A stretch of DNA of 58,643 nucleotides from Mesaphorura yosii (Eukaryota > Arthropoda > Collembola > Poduromorpha > Tullbergiidae), in assembly GCA_009869945.1 (NCBI GenBank), contig WIXG01000425.1, positions 1 through 58,643 of the forward strand, read 5' to 3'. A program made the position numbers and the translations under genes. The notes under the pieces were generated by a model. The model ran no database searches, had not been told where the DNA came from, and saw only the letters and a program-made list of their open reading frames with translations. Shown here piece by piece: positions 1 to 9,981 of this stretch. Position 1 is the stretch's first letter; every line of letters starts with the position of its first letter.

Positions 1-1195
1 CGGGCAGCGCAATCGGCAGCATTCGTCGACAATTTCACGTCGTTCACAAGCTTAAAGATGTCTTTGCTGATGTCGTCCTTGTGGTCTTGGCAGATTTGCA
101 CGATGATGCCTCGGTTCTTCAAGTAAGATAAAATGGCGTTGCATACGGTGTTCCAGCAAACTTCGATTGGCAGCACAAGCTTCTTTCCATTGGCTTGCTT
201 GTACCATGCGGCAGGCATATGGTGATTGCGGAAGTACTTGATGATCTTGACCACTTGACCGACAAAACCTGGTAGCTTGAGATCTTGAGATAGGAGATGG
301 AGAATGTGTGCAGTGCACCCGTACTGTACGATGTCAAGGTCGTCAGCTTTCTGTAGCTCTCACCGCATTTTGGATACATTCGCAGTGTTGTCAGTAACCA
401 ATGATCCAATTCTGACCTTGAATTGCGATTCACACCTTTTGATCTCCTGTTTAGCCAAGTCTTGCAAATACTCTGCTGTGTGGGAATTCCCTGAAGTGTC
501 CACTGTGCTGACCAGTGCATGAACTCCTTCGCTGTTCGAAATTGTGAAACAGATAATGGGCTCATTGTGTACATTCGACCAGCCGTCCAATGCCATTGTG
601 ACAGTTTGCGATTCGAACTTCTTCTTTGCCTCGTCGAATAGGCTGGAGTGTGTTGCGTCCAGAAGTTGTGCAGACACGGACCTGCGACTTGGAGGAGCGT
701 AGCCTGGACGTAGCAGTTGGCACAGCTTAATAAACTCCGGATGGTCAGCCTGTACAAATGGCGTGTGTGTGGCAAAGAAGTATTTGGCAACTTGTTCGTC
801 CAAAGTCCTCTTGTACTGAGCTGATGTCCGGATGATTGCTGAGTCAGTCGTAATCTTCAATTTGGATGTTGTACCGGAAGCAATGGATGTGCCTTGGGCA
901 GCAGGCGCAGGAACTGCAATTTCAGCGAATGTGGCATTATGTGGGAGCATCTTAAAGGAAGCAGGCAGTGAGTTGTGTAATTTAACTTACGTGGATCGGG
1001 ACCAGCATCGTCGCTGCTGCATTTGGTGTGGTGCTGCTTCATTCTTGTCGGTAGTCCTTGCATTTCATGTCCACATTTCTTACACTTGGCCCAGCTTCCG
1101 GTGTTATTAACCTTTCCAATGGAGTGAAAATGTATCCAGATTGGATCCTTACTACTGGCATGCTGAATGCAGGCCTCAATGACAACGATGTTCAA
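1..1195 (-). pseudogene. hAT transposase (BED finger and DUF659 region), partial, with an in-frame stop
   Basis: Exon one (about 1195 to 991) encodes a BED-type zinc finger: a Cys-x2-Cys pair (CKKC), then His and Cys about 15-20 residues on. A GTAAGT donor at 990 and a TGCAG acceptor at 914 keep the frame and give a 77-nt intron (914-990). The next exon (913 downwards) carries the DUF659-like segment (LDGWSNVHNEP, LVTDNTANV) typical of ZBED/hAT transposases. A TGA at 360-362 interrupts the frame, but the same frame reopens at once (ELQKADDLDIV, CTAHILHLL) and stays open to position 1, so this is a single nonsense change rather than a gene end. No ATG opens the first exon: a stop lies a few codons above 1195, so the true start may be in an upstream exon. 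The catalytic C-terminal dimerisation domain lies outside the window. Confidence 0.75.
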
Positions 1196-1729
1196 ATTAA
1201 CGAGAACAACTTTTTCGATTTAAACTTTCACTGATTTGAGCAGATTGAGCAATTCACACAATTCGGAATGGATGATGCTGTCGAAAGCAACTCTACATCG
1301 CGAATGAAAACAGTGAATTGAAAATAGGTGGATGGTTCATGGATATGATTGAGCATTTCATAACAATTTAATCGCCTGGTCCAATTGTGAGGGTTCCAAG
1401 TTATGAGGTTAATGCTCATGGCGAACTACACGTAACATGCGAACGCGAGTGGACAATACTGTTGCGTTCATGAAGTACTGGACTCGTAATTCCCTTCATC
1501 AGACAAGAACGCGCGGAACAGTTTAGCACGGTGCCACGCGATGTTTTCAAAAATTTCAAAACTATCTAAACTATCGGACAGTTTCCCTAAAATATCACTG
1601 ATAGTTTTGATATTTTCGTAATTCACCCTGAAAAGTACTCAAAACAACATTAGAGTTCATTCTGGTATTTTTCTGGATACTATCGATAATATCAAATATA
1701 TCATTGATATCTATCACTTGCCAGCCCTG
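1..1729 (-). mobile_element. hAT-superfamily DNA transposon, 5' part (continues beyond the left window edge)
   Basis: The minus strand encodes a BED zinc finger followed by a DUF659/hAT-type transposase body. Upstream of that ORF the minus strand begins, at 1729, with CAGGGCTGGCAAG, which has the CAGGG start typical of hAT terminal inverted repeats. The 8 bp beyond it (1730-1737, CTTGGCTT) would be one copy of the 8-bp target duplication usual for hAT. The other terminus lies outside the window, so the inverted repeat and duplication cannot be confirmed. About 530 bp of AT-rich subterminal DNA (1196-1729) separates the terminus from the coding region. Immediately right of the terminus a different transposase ORF continues, so the hAT appears to have inserted into an older element. 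Confidence 0.75.
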
Positions 1730-2443
1730 CTTGGCTTGGTATCCCAGTTTCCATTAAACTATTTACATCTCGTGTGTTTAGGCACGATGAAGCGAATTTT
1801 AAATACATGGGTCAGTGGCCGTTTTCGACTTGGTAGGCACCAGACTCTGGCTATGCCAGCCCATTTATTAAAGTGTGTGCCCTTCTTCCCTGCTGAATTT
1901 TCCAGAAAGCCAAGATGCTTAAGTGAGCTTGCTCACTGGAAGGGAAGGGAATATAGGAGTTTTCTTTTCTATATTGACCCAGTTGTATTGCGTCACGCAC
2001 TGGGTCGTGACGCTTACCGTCATTTGTTGCTTTTTATCTGCCCAATTTTTATATTAGCCTCAGAGAAAGCCTAGAATAAAACGTGGCATGATTTTGCAAG
2101 TAAGTTGCTGTTTCAATTTGTAGAATTAACGCCAACATACTTTTCAAAAGAAAGTTTAGCATATAGCAATCATTCTTTAACCCACTTGCCAAGCGATGTG
2201 ACAAATTTTGGACCCTTGGACAATTTCAGTACTTTCGCATTTGAAAACTTCTTTCAGGTTTTGAAGCGAAGGATTAGGAGTAAACGATACCCTTCGTAAC
2301 AGGCTGTGAAGCGTTTGTTTGAACAGTCTAAGAATATGCCAGAAGAGAAAACGGAGTCGATTTCACAAAGAGTAGGTAAAAACAAGCGTGTGCGTGCGCA
2401 AACATACATTGAGCAGTCGTTGTCTTTATTGATCTCATTGTGA
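1730..2443 (+). pseudogene. CACTA/EnSpm-like transposase fragment, interrupted by the hAT insertion
   Basis: From 1730 the plus strand reads LGLVSQFPLNYLHLVCLG and continues through LAHWKGREYRSFLFY to a stop near 2074. After a short break the frame resumes with SLTHLPSDVTNFGPLDNFS and AFENFFQVLKR up to 2299. This order of motifs is characteristic of the C-terminal part of Tnp2/CACTA-like transposases found in arthropods. One in-frame TAA at 2297-2299 is followed by more open frame to about 2443 (QAVKRLFEQSKNM). No intact ORF remains. The sequence 5' of LGL has been displaced by the hAT terminus at 1729. Family assignment rests on motif recall, not a search. Confidence 0.6.
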
Positions 2444-2707
2444 AAGCAAAATCAAATCACAGTTAAAAAACGCTTATGGGATGGCGACTGCAGAGTATAG
2501 CACTGTTTGAACTGACAAAGCCTAAATGAACCAAAATTTGGAACTATTCCACGAAGCACGTATTTATACAGCTGAAGCTTCGATTGCTTCCCATTCAAGC
2601 AAAATACGAAATCAATGAAGCTGATTGTTATTGGGACATAGACTTGGGTCAATCAACCTTGAGTTGTACTGTGAGTACCGATGCTGATTGGATTACCAGA
2701 AACTGTT

Positions 2708-4195
2708 TCAATTGTTGAAATGCACCCTTGCTTTTCTGTGTATGAAGTCCACCTTCGCCTTGATGTAATCCATCTGATTGTACGATCGCCCACCAATGTA
2801 GTACACGTGGTTCTTGGAAGCATCCCGCCAACCCTCGTACGAGTACTTTGGGCGTGGGGTACACACGTCAAGTGACCGCACGGTGCTTTCATCCGCAGGA
2901 TTCAGGTATGGTGTGCCTGACCACCACCACAGGGGAAGGTTCGTGTAAGTCTGGCGGTCGGTAAGGGTGTGAAGTTTCGTGCAAAGGTCGCACCATCCCC
3001 GTGTCTGCCTCACATCCACTACGTAATCTTGTTTCCACTTGAAGTAGACAGCGTACTCATCAGGGTGGGTGTCCAAGTGATGAAGGTAACCCGCAAGTGC
3101 CCTGGGCGAATCGAACGCGCGTGCATCAATGAACGAGTGTGGTGGGGCCAGGCGCGCGTAGTCCGCTCCGCCGTACACTACCGGGACCATGCCGCCCGTG
3201 CGCAATGCGTACCAGAACTTCTCTGTCACGTAGTCTTTGCAGAGCGAGTTCTCGAACGCGAGGAAGAATTTGTACTCCCGTGCAAGCGCACGTGGACAGG
3301 CCTGGTACTGCTCCAATCGGCAGGCTACGTCAAGCAGGTTGCACTTACTCAGTCCGTCGGACGGGCAGCTGAAATTCCCACACGCGCCGTACACATCCAC
3401 CTGAATGTAGTCCTGTAACTCGGAAATGTAGGATTCACGGTTCCCATTCGTCGTGCAGTGTGAGATAATGGCAGCTGCCATCCTTGTCTTCTGTAGGGTG
3501 TTTGGTTCCAACTTTTCCCGTCGCCGTGCTCCGACACGATGAGACACGAACCCGTACGGGTGCACCACGTCCGAGTCTTGGCGGTACGTCATCGTCCAGT
3601 TGAATAACTCCTCAAAGTGGTTCATGCTGTCGCCCGTTGTGGCGGGACCTTCCTGCCACAAGACCACCCACACTTGGTCGGGATGCCGTGGGCCGGGAAG
3701 CATGCGAATGCGCCTACAGGAAAAGTCTCACTTTATTCGTGCCTAAGCAAGTTCATGGAACTTAACAATAACATACTTCGGATGTGCATCGAACGCGTGT
3801 AGCACGACAGTGTCCGTGCTCTTTAACATCTCGGACTTGCTAGTTGGGACGTGGACCGCACATTTGTATGGGCAGGAGTCGAAGGTCGTGTTGGAGAGCC
3901 CGACGGGACTGTAGTCGTACGTGTGCCAGTACGTGCTGCCAAGCACGATTCGACCACCAAACTTCCACACTTTTCTCTGTTCAGTTCCTGGCAACGCGAC
4001 CCGATACCACGTTTCCCTCTCAAAAGGCGTGGTTTTGATTGTGTTACAGGCCCAGCCGACACCAGCATCGCGATCACTGTCACTGCAGAGGAGCAGACGT
4101 GAAGACGTTGGAATATTTAACAGGAAACAGAATGTGATCAGTAACGAAGCTGCGGCCCATAGACCTAACCTGAACAGTTGCCGATGCAGCTTCAT
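2708..4195 (-). CDS. alpha-1,3-fucosyltransferase (GT10), copy A
   Basis: CDS = complement(join(2708..3713, 3777..4195)), 474 aa; the 63-nt intron has a GTATGT donor and a CTGTAG acceptor and preserves frame. A GT10 enzyme moves L-fucose from GDP-fucose to GlcNAc in alpha-1,3 linkage, in the Golgi. The start chosen (4195) gives a short cytosolic tail and a hydrophobic anchor (about residues 10-27), the usual type II topology. The N-terminal domain contains GRIVLGSTYWHTYDYSP. The catalytic domain contains QVWVVLWQEGP, FNWTMTYRQDSD and, from about residue 290, the GT10 donor-binding signature FENSLCKDYVTEKF followed by VPVVYGG. Paired cysteines near the C-terminus (GWCDLC) match the family. Length is normal for insect FucTA/FucTC-like proteins. 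It is the last of four same-strand fucosyltransferase genes. The exact acceptor (N-glycan core or antenna) cannot be read from sequence. Confidence 0.9.
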
Positions 4196-4768
4196 TATTA
4201 TGGTAACAGGAGCAATGCAAAGACTTGACTGAACGTGTACTGAGTGTGTCAAGCCATGCTATAAGCATGAAAACCAATTACGCAAATGCATGTTTCTGCT
4301 TTCGCATGCAGATGGCACCCGTCTGCTAGATCAGTCTACTTCATACATGTTAATCATTCAGGAGCAGGAACAAACAAGAACTTGCGTGGCTGTCGAAGCG
4401 GAGAACGGAAAGAAGCTGCAATCAGAGCACGCCGTCATTCACCTCCTGACACGATTTTTATCCCCGAGTTTGACCTCGGGCAGGGGTCCGCGTTTACAAT
4501 CGAATTTTCTTGCAAGTCCAGACTCACACACCGTCTCGCTTTATTTGAAGGAATGAAAGGGATTTCCAGGCAGCTTCAGCAGCTTTTCGTGACGCTCAAG
4601 TCACTTCTTCTATCAGAATACGAATACTTACAGAATGCATTGGTGATGGTGGAGCAAAGGCTGGAAGAGAACGAGGCAAGGCCGCAGGGCATTCATGAAT
4701 GTTTGCGCAAAAAGTCACAGATTAATTTGCCGACTAGATTAGACTATAGAATAAATCAGTAAATCATG
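4196..4768. other. intergenic: copy A promoter side and GT11 3' flank
   Basis: This stretch lies between the GT11 stop and the copy A start. It should hold the GT11 3' UTR and the copy A promoter. A 158-codon plus-strand ORF (4286-4762) is open here, but I recognise no domain and treat it as chance. No clear TATA box was seen. Confidence 0.5.
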
Positions 4769-5986
4769 TCACATCATGTCAGCATAGCCAGTGTACGGAT
4801 TCAGCGTGATCCAGTTGGATGGGTAGCTGTGATTCCAGTAAAGGTTCTCTTTGTGAGCCCGCTCGAGCTGGTACAACTGGTAAAATCGGTAGCGATGTCT
4901 CGGGAACGGCGCTACGACGAGCTTGGCCGGGTTCGGATTCAGCCACGCCGCCCACCAGCTGAACCCCGAGTTGGGGATGATTTGGTGTCTACAGAGGCAC
5001 ATGAGCTCGAATTCCTCTATGCTGTCCAGCTTCCTGTCCGGCGTCGACACGAAAACGAGTTTCGCGCCCACGCCCACACCCACCATCTCTTGGTAAGTGA
5101 ATTCGATATCGTCGCTGAACACGAAGAAAGTGAGGGGTCGCCACGAGGCTCGCGGGCCAGCGGAGGGCTCGCGCCGCGTGTCCAGTAAATGCTGCACCAG
5201 TTCCATGGCCTTCAGCTGGTAGGAAATGTTCAGCACGCGGTGCAGGGGCGAGGACACCTCGGCGCCGTTCCAGCTACCTCGAAAGTCTCCACGGCGCACG
5301 TGGACGGCGACGCTTTCACTCCGCCTGATTTCGGCCACCAGCTCGGACAGCCGTGGTTTCTCGAGCACGGAGTTCCTCGGCACAAACTGCTCCATAAATT
5401 CGTTCCGATACCGCCCAAAGTACATGTCCGACTGCCAGTACTCTGTCACAATGACGATCGTGTTGCGGGGCAACTCGGCCGGGCGCCAAGGCCCGAATTC
5501 GTCGAGCAGAAACTTGCGATCGTCGGGGATCGCGTTGAGCTTTGCCTCCATGATGTACTTTACGCGGGTTGACTCGAGCCGGAAGTTGTCGAGCACGAAG
5601 GAGCGGTCGTAAGGCCCAAACTCACGGTGGATGAGCTCGTTGGGCCGGATAGCGACGTATAGCGTCGTGTCTAGGTCGCGGGCGGCGGCGTACGCGTACG
5701 CGAACCGGTATAGCTGGTCGCCGATCCCGGAAGATGAAATCGGCCGGAGAATGACGGAGGGCACGGGCAGGGAGAAGTGGGAACCGACGTACAGCGGGAG
5801 TTTGACGTACGGCTTGTGACGTGTAGGCGGAACTTCATCAGCGCCCACCTCGTTTTCGCTGTCCAGGTTTCTTCGCCACAGCACGACTGCGATAAGAAAA
5901 GTGAGCGCCAGCGTCACCGTAAACGCGAAAACTTTCGGGTGCAGGTGCAGCAGGCTTTTGGGGAACTTGAAACGGTAAAGTCGCAT
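4769..5986 (-). CDS. alpha-1,2-fucosyltransferase (GT11), intronless
   Basis: Single-exon gene of 405 aa. GT11 enzymes add L-fucose from GDP-fucose in alpha-1,2 linkage, usually to terminal galactose. The ATG at 5986 is followed by a basic stretch and a hydrophobic anchor at residues 17-36 (VFAFTVTLALTFLIAVVLW), so a type II Golgi protein is predicted. Family motifs are clear: SGIGDQLYRFAYAYAAA at about 86-101 corresponds to the GG-GNQ-QYA motif near the N-terminus of GT11, HVRRGDF at 229-235 is the conserved HxRRxD donor-site motif, and NSGFSWWAAWL lies near the C-terminus. It sits between GT10 copies A and B on the same strand. Unlike its neighbours it has no intron, and its third positions look GC-rich, so a retrocopy or old transfer is possible. 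Family assignment is firm; the acceptor is unknown. Confidence 0.9.
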   Translation of the reverse strand: MRLYRFKFPKSLLHLHPKVFAFTVTLALTFLIAVVLWRRNLDSENEVGADEVPPTRHKPYVKLPLYVGSHFSLPVPSVILRPISSSGIGDQLYRFAYAYAAARDLDTTLYVAIRPNELIHREFGPYDRSFVLDNFRLESTRVKYIMEAKLNAIPDDRKFLLDEFGPWRPAELPRNTIVIVTEYWQSDMYFGRYRNEFMEQFVPRNSVLEKPRLSELVAEIRRSESVAVHVRRGDFRGSWNGAEVSSPLHRVLNISYQLKAMELVQHLLDTRREPSAGPRASWRPLTFFVFSDDIEFTYQEMVGVGVGAKLVFVSTPDRKLDSIEEFELMCLCRHQIIPNSGFSWWAAWLNPNPAKLVVAPFPRHRYRFYQLYQLERAHKENLYWNHSYPSNWITLNPYTGYADMM

Positions 5987-6354
5987 CGCGTGCGAGTTTT
6001 CTTACTTTGCTTGCTTGGTCGTCGCAGTCGCGGGGGCAGAATTCAGAACATGGCTCACGTCGGCGGGTTCGCGTTCGATTCTAATGTGTCGGTTCTAACG
6101 TTGCGTGCTCGGGTTTGGAAGAAGAGCGTAGACTGAAAATACATTTCTATCTGTAGAGATGCGGTCTGGTCTGATGTGCCACAAAGCTCAACAAGCGAGT
6201 GCGTTAACCTAACCTGGCTGGGCTGTGCATTTTATTTAGTCAGACCCGCATTGAGCGGCGTGGCGTGCAGTCAATGTATGACATAACGATGTGATTGGCT
6301 ACTGACGCTATTACGATTTATTACGATTATTACGCATTAGCACAAATCTGATGG
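5987..6354. other. intergenic: GT11 promoter side
   Basis: This 368-bp gap lies between the copy B stop and the GT11 start. I see no coding signal. It should contain the GT11 promoter and the copy B 3' UTR. Confidence 0.5.
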
Positions 6355-7735
6355 CTATGCCAACTTATTGTACTCTTCGTCACGCCATCCCGTGTGTTTG
6401 TACAGCGGTCGCTTCTCGCAAATCTTTTGCAGTGACTGGCCTGCTTTGTTCTCCGCCGCTGACGCATAATTCCACCATGCATACACATCTTCGTGCGTCC
6501 CGCCACGCGTCCGCGTCGGCCGGCCGGCCTCCGCCTCCGAAATCATGCCGCACAGCTCACACCATCCGTCCCTCTGTGCCACGTCCACCGTGAAATTCTT
6601 CTTCCACTCAAAATACTTCAAATACTCCCTATGATTCATGTCCAGCCAGCGGAGGTGCGCCGCTAGCTCGGCCGGCGACCCGAAATCTCGCGCGTCGACG
6701 TACGAGTGCGGGGGTGCGAGGCCCTTCGCCGCCAAATCGCCCGCCCCGCCGTAGACGACGGGGACGATGTCGGCCAGCAGCGCGTAGTAAAACTTTTCGC
6801 TCACGTAATCGGCACAGAGGGAATTTTCAAACGCGAGGTAAAACTTGTACGACTGCGAAAGTTGTGCGTAGCAGACGCGAGCCTTCTTTATTTTGCACTG
6901 GAGGGACCGGCACGCTTTGATGTGGCCCCGCTTGCAGTTGAACGGCCCGCAGGCGCCGTACACGTGCACGCTCATGAAGTCTTGCAAGTCGGAGATGTAC
7001 GACTCCCGATTCGAGTGCGTGTTGCAGTGCGAGACGACGACGGCGGCGAGATTCGGCCTCGAGACAAGTTTTTGGGGGTGCGCCGGCGTTAACGCCTGGT
7101 TGGCTTCGCGTGATGCCACCGTGAGCGTCGAATTCAGCCGCCCAACCTTAGCGTAAGGGTGGAAAATGTCGCTGTCCCTTCGGTACGTCATCGTCACATT
7201 AAATATTGAAGCGTACTCGTCCAAATCCAGCCCCGTATGATGTGGACTCTCCTGCAGCAGGAAAACCCAAAGCTGGCCCGGCCGGCGCGCGGAGGGCGGT
7301 GGCAATTGTGCCCTGAAACCGAGAGTGGGAATTTCAAAACAATTCAGGCTCAAGCCCTTCACCTTAGGCAGGCCGAGCTGGTTTTGCTTACTTTTCTGTG
7401 ACATCTCTGATGTGAAACACGACGGCGTCGTTTTCTCTGAGCCCGAATGGAGCGCCTGCGCCAACTTTCGGCTTATCTTTGGCGTTTGCGAATACGAACT
7501 GGCATTTGTGGAGGCAGGAATCGAACGTGCCTGCCTCCAGCCCGATGCTCGAGTAGTCGTCCTCCTCAAAGTACGGGGTCCAGAGGACAATCCGCCCGCT
7601 GCCGCCATCGCCTTCGGCGGCGTCTGGGTACAACCCGGGCACCAGGAAAATTACTGTGATGACCACAATTTGTGAGATAAGCAGAAACCCGCAGACAAGA
7701 ATGATAAACTTTAGTCGCGAACGAGACTTGGCCAT
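6355..7735 (-). CDS. alpha-1,3-fucosyltransferase (GT10), copy B
   Basis: CDS = complement(join(6355..7312, 7392..7735)), 433 aa; the 79-nt intron runs from GTAAGC to TTTCAG. The intron sits at the same domain boundary as in copy A, just before QLWVFLLQES. The ATG at 7735 was preferred because it directly precedes the type II anchor (about residues 8-32, LKFIILVCGFLLISQIVVI); the frame extends upstream only with non-ATG codons. Catalytic motifs are FNVTMTYRRDSD, SHCNTHSNRESYI, FENSLCADYVSEKF and VPVVYGG. Compared with copy A it has a longer linker after the RRDSD motif and a divergent C-terminus (HTGWRDEEYNKLA). All expected GT10 blocks are present, so it looks functional. Role: Golgi transfer of fucose from GDP-fucose, acceptor unknown. 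Confidence 0.9.
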
Positions 7736-8028
7736 GCTGTGGTTTTCGTTTTGCTGGCTTGCGTGAATTTTTGCTGATGCCGCCAACCGCTTTTACGAAA
7801 TTCGATGTGATAAAACTTGAGCGAGATTTTTCGACGACGAGAACAGCTGAACTAACAAATCTGTGGTGGATAATTCGAGGTTTACCTCGATTACACAACG
7901 ATTTACGTGAAAATGAGCGTATTTACGCCGGCCTATGAGTGACGAAAATTACAATTTCGATTCAAATTTTGAAATGCCCGCCGCGCCAACGAGAAATTAA
8001 GCTGCCTTGATTATTATTTGATTGTAAA

Positions 8029-9473
8029 TTATTCGTAGCGGCCCGCGCTTTGAGAATTTGGCCGGGTGCCCCGAGACAAAGTAAAGTCAGTTTCTCGAAG
8101 CGTCTCGCTACCCATCATGGTGTAACTCCAGTCGGGCCGCCTCGTAGGCATTCCTCTTGGGCACCAGCCTGTACCAACCGTCTCGGTTTGTGCCGTACCA
8201 CCAATGCGCCAGATTTCTGTACGTTCTGAACGTGTCCGTGTCCATATGCAGTCTACTGCAGAGGTCGCACCATCCTTGTGCGTGTACTCCTTGCTGCACA
8301 TCGACGTAGTGCGTGCGCATCCACTCGAAGTACTGCGTGTACTCGGCAGGGTGCGCGTCGAGGTGCAGCAAATATTTTGCCAGGGCGCGAGGGACTCAAA
8401 AGCCCGCGCATCAATGTACGAGCCGACCGGAGCCACGAGCAAGTAGTTCGCGCCTCCGTACACGACGGGGACCATGTCGCTGTTCAGCGCGTAGTAGAAT
8501 TTCTCCGTGACGTAGTCGATGCAGAGGGAATTTTCGAAAGAGAGGAGGAATTTGAACTCTTCCGCAAGTTTCTTGTAGCAGCTTTGGTACTGCTCAAGTC
8601 TGCAGAACACGTCCAGCTCGAAGCAAGTCCCAAGACTGTCGTTTGGGCAGGAAAAGTCGCCGCAGACACCATAGACATCGACGGCCATAAAGTCTTGCAG
8701 GTCCGCAATGAGCGGCTCGCGGTTGCTCGCCGTCGTGCAATGCGACACGATGGCGGCAGCCAGCTTCGTCTTTCCCGCCAGGCGCGTGTGATTGACATGA
8801 CCGTCGCTGTCGCCGTCGTCGGGGCGCCTGGCAGTCACCAGGCCCTAGCCCTGCTCGGTTTCGGAGTCGCGTCTGTAGCTCATCGTCCAGTTGAATGTGT
8901 AGCCACGACTCAGAAGGTTGTCAGTGGACCCTCCTGAAGCAAGTAAACCCAAACTTGGTTCGGATGGTGTTCGTGTGGCCAACTTTACCTGGGCGGGAAA
9001 GAAATTTTGAACGAAGGAACACTAACAACCAAATTTGAATTTTCACGCCAGACGCCAACTTGCGCTTACCAAGAAGGATCCCGCCCATAAAAGACGACGG
9101 TATCACTTGCTCGGAGTCGCAGCAACCCCATCAGGCTCCGTTGGGGAATGTGGAAAGTGCACTGATACGGGCAGCCCGCAAATGTGATGTTGGAGACGCC
9201 AATCGGGCTGTACTCGTACGTGGAGAAGTACGTCGTCCACAGCACGATTCGCCCTTTGAAAGTTCGCACCTTTACTGGCTTCCAGCTGTACACTTGCCGG
9301 CCACCGTCTGGATCGTAGCCTGCGTATGGATCATCGCCGTCTTGAAATGTGAAGGCGAACCGCAAAAAGAACATTTCCAAGGGAACGAAGGTTAAAATGA
9401 CCGCAGTTGCGATCGCCAGCTTTCGAGACTTCCTCGACAGCAGGCAGACGTCCAAATCTGTGGCTCGCTTCAT
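8029..9473 (-). pseudogene. alpha-1,3-fucosyltransferase (GT10), copy C, interrupted
   Basis: Exon one (9473-9070) is intact: ATG, type II anchor (about residues 17-40), GRIVLWTTYFSTYEYSP and a GTAAGC donor. The second exon keeps all GT10 blocks (VWVYLLQEG, TFNWTMSYRRDS, FENSLCIDYVTEKFYYAL, VPVVYGG) but not in one frame. Lesions: a one-base shift near 8928-8936, between VWVYLLQEG and the NLLSRGYTFNW block; an in-frame TAG at 8844-8846 after RRDSETEQG; a one-base shift near 8391-8393, before LLHLDAHPAEY; and probably another shift near 8150. Two of the shifts are consistent with loss of one C from a short C run, so sequencing error is an alternative to real decay. The second-exon acceptor is uncertain. 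No single open frame encodes the enzyme as given. Confidence 0.8.
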
Positions 9474-9981
9474 GGCGGATTATTTAAAAGTCGCGGGAAT
9501 CTGCGGAATCTCAACATTATTTACGTGCTGGGTCGATGGATTTCGATTGCTTCGTGCAATCTGTTGAGTATTCAGGAGGAGCAATCGGTCGATTTGAATC
9601 AAGTTTCGAGCTTCGTGTTCCTGAAATTGCATTTACAAGTGCAAATTCGCGAACTGGCAGCAGGAAGGACGTTTTCTGTGTCAGTCGACACGAATGTACC
9701 AATCTCGTGAGTGTGTTTGGGCTTATTTGTTCAGTTGGTATGAAATCCAGCATGATGAGTAAACCGATTAAACATCCGTAGAGTGGCTAATGACTGACTG
9801 CTGCAGTTCTTGCACTCGGTGACATACTTTCGTACTTTTTAAAAGAAAATATGAAAAACTGGCAATAATTTTGTAGAATGTAGTTTAATTATGCTTTTTC
9901 ACAATTATTATAAAGTTTTATGCCATTTGCAATTTAAAAAACATCCCTAAATCTACTCCTCCAAATTCATAAACTTTGGTT
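9474..9981. other. intergenic: GT10 copy C promoter side and FkbM gene 3' flank
   Basis: This 508-bp gap holds AT-rich sequence at 9830-9960, fitting the 3' UTR of the methyltransferase gene. No coding signal is recognised. Confidence 0.5.

Noticed and set aside
951..990. 40-nt intron in the hAT transposase (acceptor CTTTAAG at 951)
   Set aside because: This acceptor breaks the frame. The acceptor at 914 keeps it and gives a normal 77-nt intron.
2100..2123. 24-nt GT-AG intron in the CACTA-like fragment
   Set aside because: Too short to be spliced; the break is better explained by decay.
4286..4762. 158-codon plus-strand ORF between GT10 copy A and GT11
   Set aside because: No recognisable family and it lies where the copy A promoter must be. 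The helical stretch near its end is not enough to call a gene.
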